Below are positions 49,300 to 59,994 of a DNA stretch of 64,000 bases, piece by piece. The stretch comes from Tubulanus polymorphus. Taxonomy: Eukaryota > Nemertea > Palaeonemertea > Tubulaniformes > Tubulanidae. Each line of letters opens with the position of its first letter. The stretch's first letter is position 1. The stretch lies in the NCBI RefSeq assembly GCF_964204645.1, contig NC_134026.1:26306650-26370649 (forward strand), given 5' to 3'. The notes under the pieces are model-generated. The model ran no database searches and was not told the DNA's origin. It worked only from the letters and a program-made list of their open reading frames with translations. The translations under genes were made by a program, and so were the position numbers.

Positions 49300-51877
49300 A
49301 TGGACAAAGAAACATTAATTGCGAGTTCGGTTCTAATATCCGTCGCGGCGGTTTCAACATGTTTACTTTACAAGATTTACTCAGGGTTTACTTCACCAAA
49401 GTAAGTTGCATAACATGATATAATATGGATCAGGATGAATAATTGTAATTAATGTCTTGAATATTTGACATTTTTAGACATTTTGATGATTTCTCATTGA
49501 AAATTGAAAAAGTTCGAGTAATCATGGAATCATGTTTCTTTCAAATGATACATTTTAAACATAATTTAAATTATCTTCACGCAAAACAAAATAAAAGAGC
49601 TAAAACAAATAACTCCCAGCTCATTAGCCGCCACATTAATCTGGATAGAAATAGGACGTGGTTAAATTTAAACCCATGAGAGACCGAAATGTCATGTATT
49701 TTTTCTAGATCTCGATCTAATCTAGGTATTTTCGAGGTATTTATCGAGTTACGTTGTATCGTGCATATAAATGAAGACATGAGGCCAAATTCGTCTTGGT
49801 TGGACTCCGGAAAAATATTCAAACCAAGACAAATCGCCAATTGTACAACATGTACTGTACTGTTATAATTATTGTTAGAGGCTTCTCTAAAGCATTAAAG
49901 TGAAACAAATGCAAGAACAGTTGTAATATAATCACAACTAAAATTGCACTATACAGATACCATCACTACTTTGTAGACATACTAAACCATTTTGTCTTCG
50001 ATATTGAAAGGCTTGATTTAGGAAAAAAACGTTTTTATTCGATTGCAGAAATAAGACTTGGCCTCGAGATGTAGTCATTGTATTTCACATTGGAAAAGGA
50101 CCTGGCGCACCGACGCTGTCACCGTTTTCACTTAAGCTGTTGACATACCTCAGAATGGCCGGTATTCCGTACCAGGTACCAAGTAAATGACGCAAATAAA
50201 GGTGTCCACTTTCTTGGAAAATTGAACTAAAGAAATAAGATGCCACCGATTCTTTCTACGAACACTTTTCTTTCTCTCCATCGACCTTAGAAGCTTGCAA
50301 TGAATGACTATTTTTTGTAGACAGTTTGTGGTAGGAATTTCTCATCTAAAGGCAAAATACCTTGGGTTATTTATAACGGGACAGTGGTCGAAGACACTGA
50401 ATTCATTACGCGTTATTTCAATGAAAACTTTGAAATTGATTTGAACAAACATCTGTCCGCCCAGGAAAAAGCGACGTCCTTGGCCTTCAGGAGATTAATT
50501 GAGGAACACCTCTTTTGGTGAGTATGTATCGATGCCCTCTGGTAAATTTTTTGAATTAATTTTATCATTTGACTCACATTAAGGTAAATTAATATATTAA
50601 TATATTAATTTATATATATAATATTGAGCTCATCTTCATAAAGGAAATTAATGATATTGAGCTTATCTTCATTCAAATCTCTATAAATCAAAGCGTATAT
50701 GATTAGATGTATTTCAAAGTAGAATGATTTGATTCAACAATGTGTAAATAACTGGATTCAGATATCCTTCGTTCAGGTCTCAATGTGGAAGCGCATTCGA
50801 CACTGATGATATAAGTGCGGTATCGAGTTTGATGCCGTATGGACCTGTCATGCTGTGGGTTGTTACAGCCCTTTTACGTTGGGTAATTCGTAAAGAGATG
50901 TGGTGCCATGGTATCGGTCGGCATTCACGCAAAGATTACCTCGATGCCGGCTCGTATGACCTACGATCTCTCGCTACATTTCTAGGTGAATATCTATTCT
51001 TTTTAAACAGGCTCTGATTCCTATATGTCCTTTCCTGATTTTTTACAGGGCCATATCGCTGTTTTCCAATGTTTATACACCTGGCCTTCTAAAACGCAGT
51101 AATAGTTTGATTGATTCCAAGTTGTTGGCTTGGAAACTCAGAAAAGCACATATCAGAAATATGGCCTGGTGGCAGGGTATTGGGCGTCATAATAACCAAG
51201 AAATAATGACCAAAATGGAAATGGATTTGACAGCTTTATCAAATTACTTGGGTAAAATATGATTAAATACTTAGATATATTGAATGTAGTTATCAAATAC
51301 ATATGATTAAGAAGTTGATATCTGTAGGTGATAGGACTTTTCTCATGGGTGACGAACCAAGCGAAGTAGATTGCACGGTGTTCGGATTTCTGGCGCAGAT
51401 ATTGTGGCATATGCCGAATTCTCATCATTATCAAGTGATGACCGGTAAGCGATATTTCCTAGAATCGCAAAAACTACCGGTCGAAGGTACAAGTTGTTTT
51501 TGTCGTTCGATCCAACACTTCGTGATATATCCATGCTCTCAAGTACATCCGCTTTCTATTTATTTGGCCGCATTCCTCCAGCGAATTTGTACGGCACATA
51601 TCATTTAATCGTTTACTAGTCGATAAGAAAAAATCTTTATACGTGTGACACGTAAGATATGAGATACACACGCATATCATTTTACGTCAATGAATCCATG
51701 GTGAAACTTAGTTCATTTTCCATAGCAGGCAATATCGATATATATGAATATATGGATATATTTTTTGCTTTTCTTACAACAGAGGAGCTACCAAATCTGG
51801 AGAGATATTGTGAGCGAATGCGGGAAAGATTCTGGCCTGACTGGGAGGAAATTATTGGCAGGAAAAGTAACGATTAG
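49300..51877 (+). CDS. FAXC: Failed axon connections homologue (FAXC), metaxin/GST-like
   Basis: FAXC proteins are GST-fold, metaxin-like membrane-associated proteins. The Drosophila gene is needed for axon development. Exons: 49300-49400, 50049-50175, 50321-50517, then EITHER 50777-50985 (4a) OR 51049-51251 (4b), then 51328-51444 and 51783-51877. With 4a the CDS is 846 nt (281 aa), with 4b 840 nt (279 aa); both are exact multiples of three. The N-terminal hydrophobic segment (residues about 7-27) is a likely membrane anchor. The GST_N-like part contains GAPTLSPFSLKLLTYLRMAG, KGKIPWVIYNG and EFITRYF. The C-terminal GST_C-like part contains GIGRH, VDCTVFGFLAQILW and RYCERMRERFWPDWEE. Human FAXC shows the same blocks. 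A poly(A) signal is at 52026-52031. Confidence 0.93.
50777..50985 (+). CDS. FAXC alternative exon 4a
   Basis: 209 nt, entering in phase 2 and leaving in phase 1. It encodes a segment whose second half (LRWVIRKEMWCHGIGRHSRK ... LRSLATFLG) aligns with human FAXC. It has a good acceptor (TTCAG) and donor (GTGAAT). Its length is not a multiple of three, so it cannot be combined with exon 4b. Confidence 0.85.
51049..51251 (+). CDS. FAXC alternative exon 4b
   Basis: 203 nt with the same phases as 4a (in 2, out 1). Its second half (WKLRKAHIRNMAWWQGIGRH ... LTALSNYLG) aligns residue by residue with the second half of 4a, with GIGRH and the terminal LG shared. The first halves hardly match. The acceptor (TTTACAG) and donor (GTAAAA) are good. 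The 63-bp gap to 4a is near the lower limit for a spliced intron. Confidence 0.82.
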
Positions 51878-52025
51878 ATCTTTGGAGTATCAGTAATCAT
51901 TACCATCTTTCTGAGACTGTACAATTTTCGAAGAGTCGATTACGTTGGGCAGCGCTTCGCCCGCCGAATTCTGCTACGATTGGAACCAGTTTCATTCACT
52001 GTTATAGCCTAATAATTACAACTGT

Positions 52026-52031
52026 AATAAA
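52026..52031 (+). terminator. Polyadenylation signal of FAXC
   Basis: AATAAA lies 149 bp after the FAXC stop codon, giving a short 3' UTR ending about 40 bp before the acceptor of the possible alternative last exon. Confidence 0.6.
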
Positions 52032-52067
52032 ATAGATACAATTAATAGTATAATTTTGTCTTTTCCG

Positions 52068-52262
52068 CGTTCAGGATTTGACGTCTTTCAGTATAGTAAG
52101 GACAAAGTTCGTAAGTTCGTGGAGGTCCCGTGTGTGGGTGATATTTCCAGATATTTCTGCGATGGAGAAGCAATTGTAACAGCTGATTTACGGCCAAGCG
52201 TAGTGACCTATTGTGACTGTACTCGTGACGCCATGTCGGGCGGGATGAAATGGCAAATGTAG
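52068..52262 (+). CDS. Possible alternative last exon of FAXC, or orphan exon
   Basis: A strong acceptor (pyrimidine-rich tract ending GTTCAG) is followed by 65 codons to a TAG. Codon choice looks genuinely coding, rich in Val, Asp, Arg and Cys. It enters in phase 1, matching the donor of FAXC exon 51328-51444, so splicing to it would replace the normal C-terminus (ERYCERMRERFWPDWEE) by FDVFQYSKDKVRKFVEVP and a Cys-rich tail. It lies directly after the proximal poly(A) signal, the usual position of a distal alternative last exon. I do not recognise the encoded sequence. Confidence 0.4.
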   Translation, partial: RSGFDVFQYSKDKVRKFVEVPCVGDISRYFCDGEAIVTADLRPSVVTYCDCTRDAMSGGMKWQM

Positions 52263-53037
52263 ACATGTATAATGTCTATATATGTTCATTTATATTTTCC
52301 GCCGAAATGTTGCTCAAAATATATACTATTTATATAGAAGTTTTCATCTTTGGCTGAATTTATTATGGGATTTACTTGTACACTCATCTTACACGGATAT
52401 TGTGTATCATCACGATGTGTGCACATCCCAGATAAAAACATGGTTGTATGAATATGTTATTGGTTTGATGGTTTGATTGGTTTTATAAGCTATTATATTT
52501 AAGACCATGCCTGCGGGGACAGTCTACAACTTCTTTGAATTTCGAAATGCCATGTATCGGACTTAGCCGATAATTATAAACCTGTTTTTTTGTGAGCGTG
52601 CGCTGCGAAGCTTATAAGAATTTTTTCTAATGAAAATAGAGAATAGCTAAGTTCTCTTCGTTAATATGCGCACATATATATCGAATTTCAATAGAAAGCC
52701 TTTCATTCGCGTTCAAAACGGACACTTGGAAACATCAAAACTCAACATTTCAAGGTAATCTCAGCAAATTAATCATAATTTCATTCTTTGGTACAAAAAT
52801 ATTTCTCAATGTAATTTAATAAGTAAAGATCATGATGTTGCGTAAATTTATCATTTGCAAGAAAAATCTGAATCCTTAAAATGATTTATGATATGATCAT
52901 AATCCATTTCATTGCGTGATCCTGATTTGACGAACATCTTTAAAAAGTTATTTAGTGTCAATTTAGACTGGATTCTGGATAAATCAGTATGTTATATTAT
53001 TATTTTCTGCATAGATCGATTTACACCCTGTATCACT

Positions 53038-53919
53038 ATGAAACTTTTTGTGACGGTTGTTTTTGTGGTGCGCCTGGGATTCGTCGTCGGAAAAGCAACT
53101 GGAGCACCGCCAAGTACATGCGATGATATGAGCCCTAAACATAATGGCATTGAGTTGGAAAATCCACCTCTTTATAAATTCGAGTTCCTTGGAGTAGCAA
53201 CTACGAGCGGCCAGCACGTGAATGAACGCGTAAATGTACGCGTAAATGAACCGTTTACTGTGATAGGTAAGAAATATAAACTTCATGGTTTTACTTCTTT
53301 TTTCCAATTACATCGCATTTGCCAGCTAAAGTTTTGTTTATGCTCGATACTTTTCAGTCAATCCTAAAAATCGGACCCATAAATTCAAGGGACTGTCGGT
53401 CCGACCTCTTGTTATAGATAACCCTACAGGGTACATAAATATGAGGGTGAAGATGTATGATACACGATTTGTAGAGAAGCAATGTAAATCAGATGAACCA
53501 CTAGCTAACAAATACATCACACATACAGACAAACTACCGAAGTCCTATTTCAACGCAACCATTACACTAAATGCTATACCTAAGGATGGTTTTTATTTTT
53601 GGTAAGCAATAAACACGGAAAACGATCTCTCTGAATGAGACCATGATACGTAACTTAATACATTCTCTGGTAGGGCGACAATTGTTACTAACTATACCAG
53701 CTACTCCAGGATTCTTTCACCCAAGATCAATGTTATGGAAGGTATTCGTGGTAAGTAACCCATTGGGTAATGCGATAGTTCTATCTCCAACGAAACGCCT
53801 TTGCTAAAAATTATATTGATATTTCAGCTCCATCAAGCTCTTCGACAGTGTGTTTCAGCGCATTGTTATTCTCATTCGTTGCGGCAGCGATCATGATTTT
53901 GAAAGAAGCTACAAACTAG
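53038..53919 (+). CDS. Reeler-domain secreted or membrane-anchored protein (213 aa)
   Basis: Exons 53038-53266, 53358-53601, 53674-53750, 53828-53919 (642 nt, exact frame). The N-terminus MKLFVTVVFVVRLGFVVG is a signal peptide. One Reeler domain follows (residues about 24-185), with family marks CDDMSPKHNG, a proline-rich start, HKFKGLSVRP and two or three conserved cysteines (TCDD, QCKSD). Reeler domains occur alone in insect defence proteins and with DOMON/cytochrome b561 in ferric reductases. Here it stands alone. N-glycosylation sequons NRT, NAT and NYT are present. The C-terminus is Ser-rich (APSSSS), then a hydrophobic stretch of about 19 residues and a short KEATN end, fitting a GPI-anchor signal or a single transmembrane anchor. 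An earlier in-frame Met-less extension exists, but the ATG at 53038 directly starts the signal peptide. Function is unknown. Confidence 0.85.
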
Positions 53920-54133
53920 TTGGTTGGCACGAGCTCTATGTTTTGGCCTTCGAGGTTGCGACCAGTTTGTCATCGTTTTTGTTAAGTGTATATATCTTCA
54001 CGCACAAGCACTTACTAGACATAACAAAACTATTATTTGCTTATTACAGTAACCAATCAAGAAGACTTTATTTTTACAAGATATCAATTTCTACACCGAA
54101 TGACGACACTGTAGAATATGTTTTGCACATGAC

Positions 54134-57100
54134 TTATACCTGAGCTATTTCTCCATTTTGTGATGGCTTGATACCAATTTCGAGTTCTGTTTCTCCCGAT
54201 TTCACTGTCCTTCTTATCATTTTGATTGTTCCACAATCTTCCCAGTTTTTCGTTGCTACATTACCATCCACGTCGGCCATCACGTGTGCTACTGTAATGA
54301 TACTGACGCCATCTTCCCTTGGTTTCCAGGCATCGATTAATCTCTGAAATTAACAACAAAAAATATGAATCTGTAACATACGTAGGTGGACTGCTCGAAA
54401 TAAAGTAACTCTATTATTTGTCATTACATCTGAACAAACTGGAGTCCGGCTTGTTCGGGAAGATCAAAACCATAACCCTACCTGCCATAATCTACCATGC
54501 TCGCACCTGACAGCATGGACAGCACCCAAAGGAACACAGATGAGTATTGGAGAAGCGGCTACTGCCCAACCAAATGTTTCAGCCCATCGATGTTCAAAGC
54601 TTACAACAGAGAGTGGATAGACATTCACGATGAAGTGGTACATCAGAAGATTCTGTAAAATATTACGTTGGAAAAGTTTTCAGGGTTTTGAAAAAGAATG
54701 TTATGTATATACCATTGTAATCGATGCCGTGTTTATGATAAGAAATGAACCTAACCGTGACAGCGAAACAAGACAATCCAAACCATAAAGCTACAATTAT
54801 CCTGACAGGTTTCGAAACGATCCGACTCGAACGCCCTGGAATATGAAGTAAAACCAAATTTAGTCAAAGCTCAGGTATCTAAATTGCATTGTTCGGAAAA
54901 TACATACAGAAAGCTAGAAATAGTGGTGGAATAGACACAACTATCAGCACAAACAGCAGTCTCATGATGTAGCTGTCAACTATACGATAGAATTCCGAAC
55001 CACCCTGTATAACGATAGAAACAGCACCGATTATATCCTACGAATAGAAAATGGACAACAGGCCACAAATCGACCAATATTTGCCACATATATTCTCTTT
55101 GATAGGTTCAAAAATATCATCATAAAACATATTGATGCTAATATTGCACCTGCAACGTGATAAAACTACGCAATAAATCGCGAGAGACGAATGAAATATA
55201 AGTCCCACAATCACAAGTTCGAAAGAGATTTTAAAACAACAAAACTATAAAAATTCATTAAAACCTCGAATTTTCGGTTTTATCCTAAAAACCATTTTCA
55301 AGAGTGAAAAACCTGCACCTGCAAGTTGTAACGTGGTCCATTGTCTGATCTCTATTTCTACTTTAAAACAAAGAATAGTTCGCGCGTGTCAACGATACCT
55401 TAGTTGTGTACGCCAATCCCACGAAAAAGCCAAGTAAGCAAAATGCGCCGCTCATCAGTTCAAATCGTCGGAAAACGCTTTTCAGATACCGTGGGTTGAA
55501 CCAAGCTATTGTGTCCTGGATTGCCATCAACATAACTGCCTGATTTAAAGATTGGGATTTTGATTAGAAAGTTTATAATCGTAAAGGTAACATTCATGTA
55601 TGTTTCTCTGGCATGATTTTTTATTAAACAATCTGAATTTCTTACCTGATGATGTAGAGCGTAAATAAGCACGAATAGGAAGAAAGCGAATGGAATGAAA
55701 GTTACCACATCCAGTTGACTAAACGCCTCGGGCATCGTGATGAACGTCAATGATGTGCCTGCAATTGAGGTTAGAGGGAGCTACGAAAATTAGATGCTTT
55801 TAGAAATAGGAATTTAAGGGAATTGATAAGTAAATGCATAATCTATTGGTATCGGGCTGTCGTAATAGTTTTTCAGAATTACTCCAATTACATCTTACCT
55901 GTACTCATTACTTTGGTGATTGATATGCCTCTGGACGATGCAAGGCCATATATATATGGGGCAATAGCGATTGCACAGAAATTCGGTAATATGCCCTGAA
56001 CGAAGAGTAGCAGAACCCAAGCCCTACAACCCGAAATAGATATTTAGTTTTACGTTTATGCAATAAAATTGTCTCGATATTTTTTGCAATTATATCAAGA
56101 GGAAGTTCATGTAAATATGAATTCTATTTTTAGATAGTAGTTATGCGCTTTTAAAATATCCGTAAGGCTACGTACGAGCTATATGCATATTTAATTCGTC
56201 AAAACCAAATTGATTGTTGACTCGTAACTGAAGCATATACAGCTGGCGGCTACATTTCAAACAAAGAATCAAAGTATATTTTCGTGTGTTGTCATAAAAC
56301 AAGGTTTCTCGTAACTAGCTGAATATGCACAGTAAAATTCAATAACAGCAATCGGAGTTTACAAATTGATTTCAAAATCTACTTACAAATTTACACCACG
56401 TTTCTTTTCACCAAGATGGCTTCCCATCATCGGCAGGACACCTGCCCACAATCCCAATGTATACACGTGTAGTGTCAGAGCATCAATCCACATCTGAAAG
56501 AGTGAATCAAAATTATGATGAACAATGTTTATGAAAATATTTATTGAACAGTCTTCAACTTACGTAAGGCGATTTAAGTTGATTCATGTACGCTCGAATA
56601 TCCGTGTCGAAACCGCCCCATGTAATTTTGTTGCGATTCTCGCTGTAATGATTGAAAAGCACTGACAAAGATTTACTGGATCCTGGAATTGCTGCATAAC
56701 CGTAGAACATCACTATCAACATCATGAATATAGAGAGCGGACCAGTGACATAGGCGACCTGCCAGATAAAATGTATATTTCATTTTCACGTATGTAAATT
56801 TATTAAGATTTGGTAATGATTTATTTTAGTCTCTCACCCATCCTAAGAGATTTGCACCACGGCAGATACACGCCCAAACTAGAAGCCAAGCGGTCAGCAG
56901 AATGAGTCCTAAGTACCATGGTATGATTCCCAAATTACTAATAGACGCGCCTTTACTCTGTAGAAATAACTCACTAGAAAATACGTTGAAACAGTTGATT
57001 GATCATCTTTCAGGAACATAAACTTATTTGAAGAAATGAATACCGGTACTCACTGAAAGTACAAATATGCATTTGACGATCCACTGTAGATGTTCAATGG

Positions 57101-59994
57101 TTTCCTGAAGTCAAAGAGAACATTCGGGAATTAACAAAAACAAAAATGATTCTACTGTGTTGGTGAGAAAGAAAAATCTGGGTTCATACTCGACACTGGC
57201 CAACATATTACATGATACATATTTGCTAGGTTATCGTCAAGTTTCCATTTTTTGGTCCATAATATATAAGCAATATCTTGAATAATATTGAGTTTGCAGT
57301 TGTAATGAAGAATCGTCGGCTATCAGTGTAATGAGAATTGGTCGTACGAAGACTTGATCACGTCTGCGAGTACTCTGCTGGGATGAATACGCCATGAGCG
57401 GTTCGTCTGCTGAGGGATTTAAGCGATTGACGGCATTGACGCACGTTCTCGGTGATCGTTCCATAAGAAGCAATCAGATCGATTACTTTGGAGAAAGATA
57501 TCCATCAACCTTCCCCCTCATATGATCGCTCTACTACCGAGGAGATAAGAAATATCTTCGCATTTGATTTGAAGCGAACAAAATGAAACAGTTTGCTCTG
57601 TAATTGTAATTCATTTTCAAAAACGAAAAGATCACATGAATCAATATTCAGTTGTATGAATTTTGATTCGTAACACAATTCCAGTCCTTTCATAATTCAT
57701 AACATCATTTCTAAACTATGATTGATCAGATATATATGCAGTTGTCTTTTCAAAATTTGAAAGGTAAATTCTCGAGGCAATTTTCGCCGACTTCACAATA
57801 AATACGCAAGCAAAACCATTCATAAGTTATTTTCTAACAGTCCCAGGTATAATGTTCGGCCACACCTAGATATTTTTCTTACGGCAATTAAGATACACGA
57901 GACGTGTTTTAAACGAAAGATGGCTCAACCTTGTTGACTAGTTATCAACACATTCTCCTTACTAATAACGCGCGAAGATGATAAGCTTTTACCGACATAA
58001 TTAATGGTTACGTGTCTGACAAGCAATGTTTGGAGAAAATTGACGAATTGATTTCCCGAAAAAAGCTGTGTTCAAATGCTCACTTTCGCGAAAAAATCCG
58101 CAGTGTATTAAGTGACGTTTTGATAGATTTTCGATAATGTCGATCGATCAATGGGAGGGATGATTTAGAGAGTCCCAAGACTCTACCAGCAAAATTTAAT
58201 CGGGTCTGCGGACTTTTTTTATCAGAAAATTTAATTTACGACCATTATCATTATATTGCACTCCGTCAGTAACAAATCACTAAAGCTAAGACAGAACATT
58301 TTATGGTTTGGTGGAACATTTAATGATATAACCAACGCAAACGTCGAATTCACACTGCGCACGAAAATATCGTGTTCAATAACTAAATGTGATGTCAATC
58401 TACTTTCGCACGAACTAGTTATTTGCAGTTGACACGGAGGTTTTGATTTCTAATATTGGAGCTATTTGCTAATGCGTGATCGGCAACCGACAATTTTCGA
58501 GAGCAACTTAAATCAACACGTAAGTGGTGTCGCCATGTCGAAACCTCGACCAAGCAGAAACAGAACTATTGCTCAGAAATAACATTTAGTCGTGTTTTAG
58601 GCATAAAAAGATTTATTTCCATCAATTTAACTTACGATGTATTTCCTTCGTTGAGCCATGGTTTTTCCCAAATAAATGGTTTCGACAGAGAGCAGAACAT
58701 GTAATAGATCGTATATCCGACGTAGACATTTTCGTAGATTGCCGTGAAAAACGTCGTCAAAAGAATCGCCCCAGCAATTCCTGAATGATGAAAGTAAAAT
58801 AACTGAACCTTATCTAAACTAATAAGAAAAAAATAGAAATTAACTTTATGATTAAAAATTGATTCTAGATTATTTCCTATAGAATATTATTCAACAGTAT
58901 ATCTTTGTTACTCTTTAACCTTGGTTTGGCTTCATTAGATTAACGAATATCTAAAACTGTGAAATAATGCGGAAATACTGAATACCTTTCAGAATTGGCA
59001 TGTAATTACAGAATATGCCAAGGATGCCGCTTTTCAATACACTGCCAAGTTTCATCTGCACGTAAACCACTGGTATACAAATCAACACCAAAATCACATA
59101 ATACGGTACTAGGAAAAGAGCTACAAAAATGAAAATGATATATTTTTCAAAATAGAAGTGTAATTAGACACGCAGAATCGTCATCCCATCATTCGTGATT
59201 TGCCGATCTTTTTTCAGATGACGAGAAAATATATACATATTTCATACTCGATATCATAGAGATCATATTCTGCATCAACTCTCACCAAAGCGCAGCAAAG
59301 AAAGGCAGGTTGCGGACATTGATTTAACGAACCAACGTTCCGAACACCTGAAATATACTTTTATCTTTATACAAGAAATATTCCTCAGAAAGACTTAGAT
59401 ATGCCCTGTCGATAAAGTATTTATAATTCAAAGGAATCAGTTACATATGCGAGGGATTATTATGTTTAGTGATGAATCACCCATATCTAATCCTCATGGT
59501 GATGTCGCTATACTGGATCGCGAATGATGAAAAAAAGACATTTCCCCGCCAGTCATTTTTCACGATAGATGTTGTAAATAGAAATCAAGTATTTCTACTT
59601 CATGCGACAGAAATGTGGTAAGAATAACGCACATACCGTCTGTGGCAATATTGTCGAATTATCGTGCATGCGAAATATGTCTTATGTCGAAAAACACATA
59701 TTGAAAGCACTTCATATTTTAGACAAAACATATTCGTCAATAGTTTGATCGTTTACAGTTACAGAAAAATCGTTGAGTAAACAATAATGCCTCAAAAATA
59801 TCTTAGAAGGATTATGTCTCAAAGTTTTAAGCAAAATACAGACTTTTCTTACCTGTGTGTTCATACATGAAATAAGGAAACCTCCACAATCCTTCAAAAC
59901 CAATGGTATAAGTGCACAATAAACCAAATTGTACCATGTTCCATTTTGCTTTATTAAAAAACGGATTCGACCTATCACTTATATCGTCATCCAT
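54134..59994 (-). CDS. Divergent SLC6-family (neurotransmitter:sodium symporter) protein
   Basis: Exons in transcript order: 59994-59853, 59120-58986, 58780-58636, [unresolved EL2 exon(s)], 57104-57054, 56957-56838, 56758-56564, 56493-56387, 56023-55899, 55758-55646, 55539-55399, 55037-54908, 54835-54713, 54652-54482, 54343-54134. TM1 carries LWRFPY. TM2 is LFLVPYYVILVLICIPVVYV, and TM3 contains YENVYVGYTIYYMF. TM4-5 follow EHLQWIVKCIFVLS. TM6 is preceded by MWIDALTLHVYTLG. TM8 is followed by AIQDTIAWFNPRY. TM10-12 and a roughly 80-residue cytoplasmic tail follow. Overall topology is clearly SLC6, but signature ion-binding residues are replaced (see findings). Two problems remain. Exon 58780-58636 ends in phase 2 while 57104-57054 reads in phase 0, so a small extracellular-loop exon was not found. 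Also, intron 54712-54653 breaks frame with GT-AG splicing. Substrate unknown. Confidence 0.8.
57105..58635 (-). other. SLC6 intron containing an unidentified small exon
   Basis: This 1.5 kb interval must hold at least one exon of length 1 mod 3 joining phase 2 to phase 0. Candidates were weighed around 57,190-57,490. One frame reads MAYSSQQSTRRRDQ, plausible for the second extracellular loop, and another reads NRSDCFLWNDHRE. None had a fully consistent acceptor, phase and donor, so none is called. Confidence 0.4.

Larger units (their letters stand above)
51878..53037. other. FAXC 3' end and spacer to Reeler gene
   Basis: The FAXC poly(A) signal AATAAA is at 52026-52031. Beyond it lies one splice-ready open frame (52068-52262, listed separately) and about 780 bp of AT-rich DNA that must contain the Reeler gene promoter. 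Nothing else was recognised. Confidence 0.5.

Noticed and set aside
59286-59347. 62-bp minus-strand segment between SLC6 exons 1 and 2 with CAG acceptor and GTGAGA donor
   Set aside because: Including it puts the next exon (LFLVPYYVILV) out of frame with an immediate stop. Skipping it joins exon 1 to exon 2 perfectly in phase 1. At best it is a poison exon.
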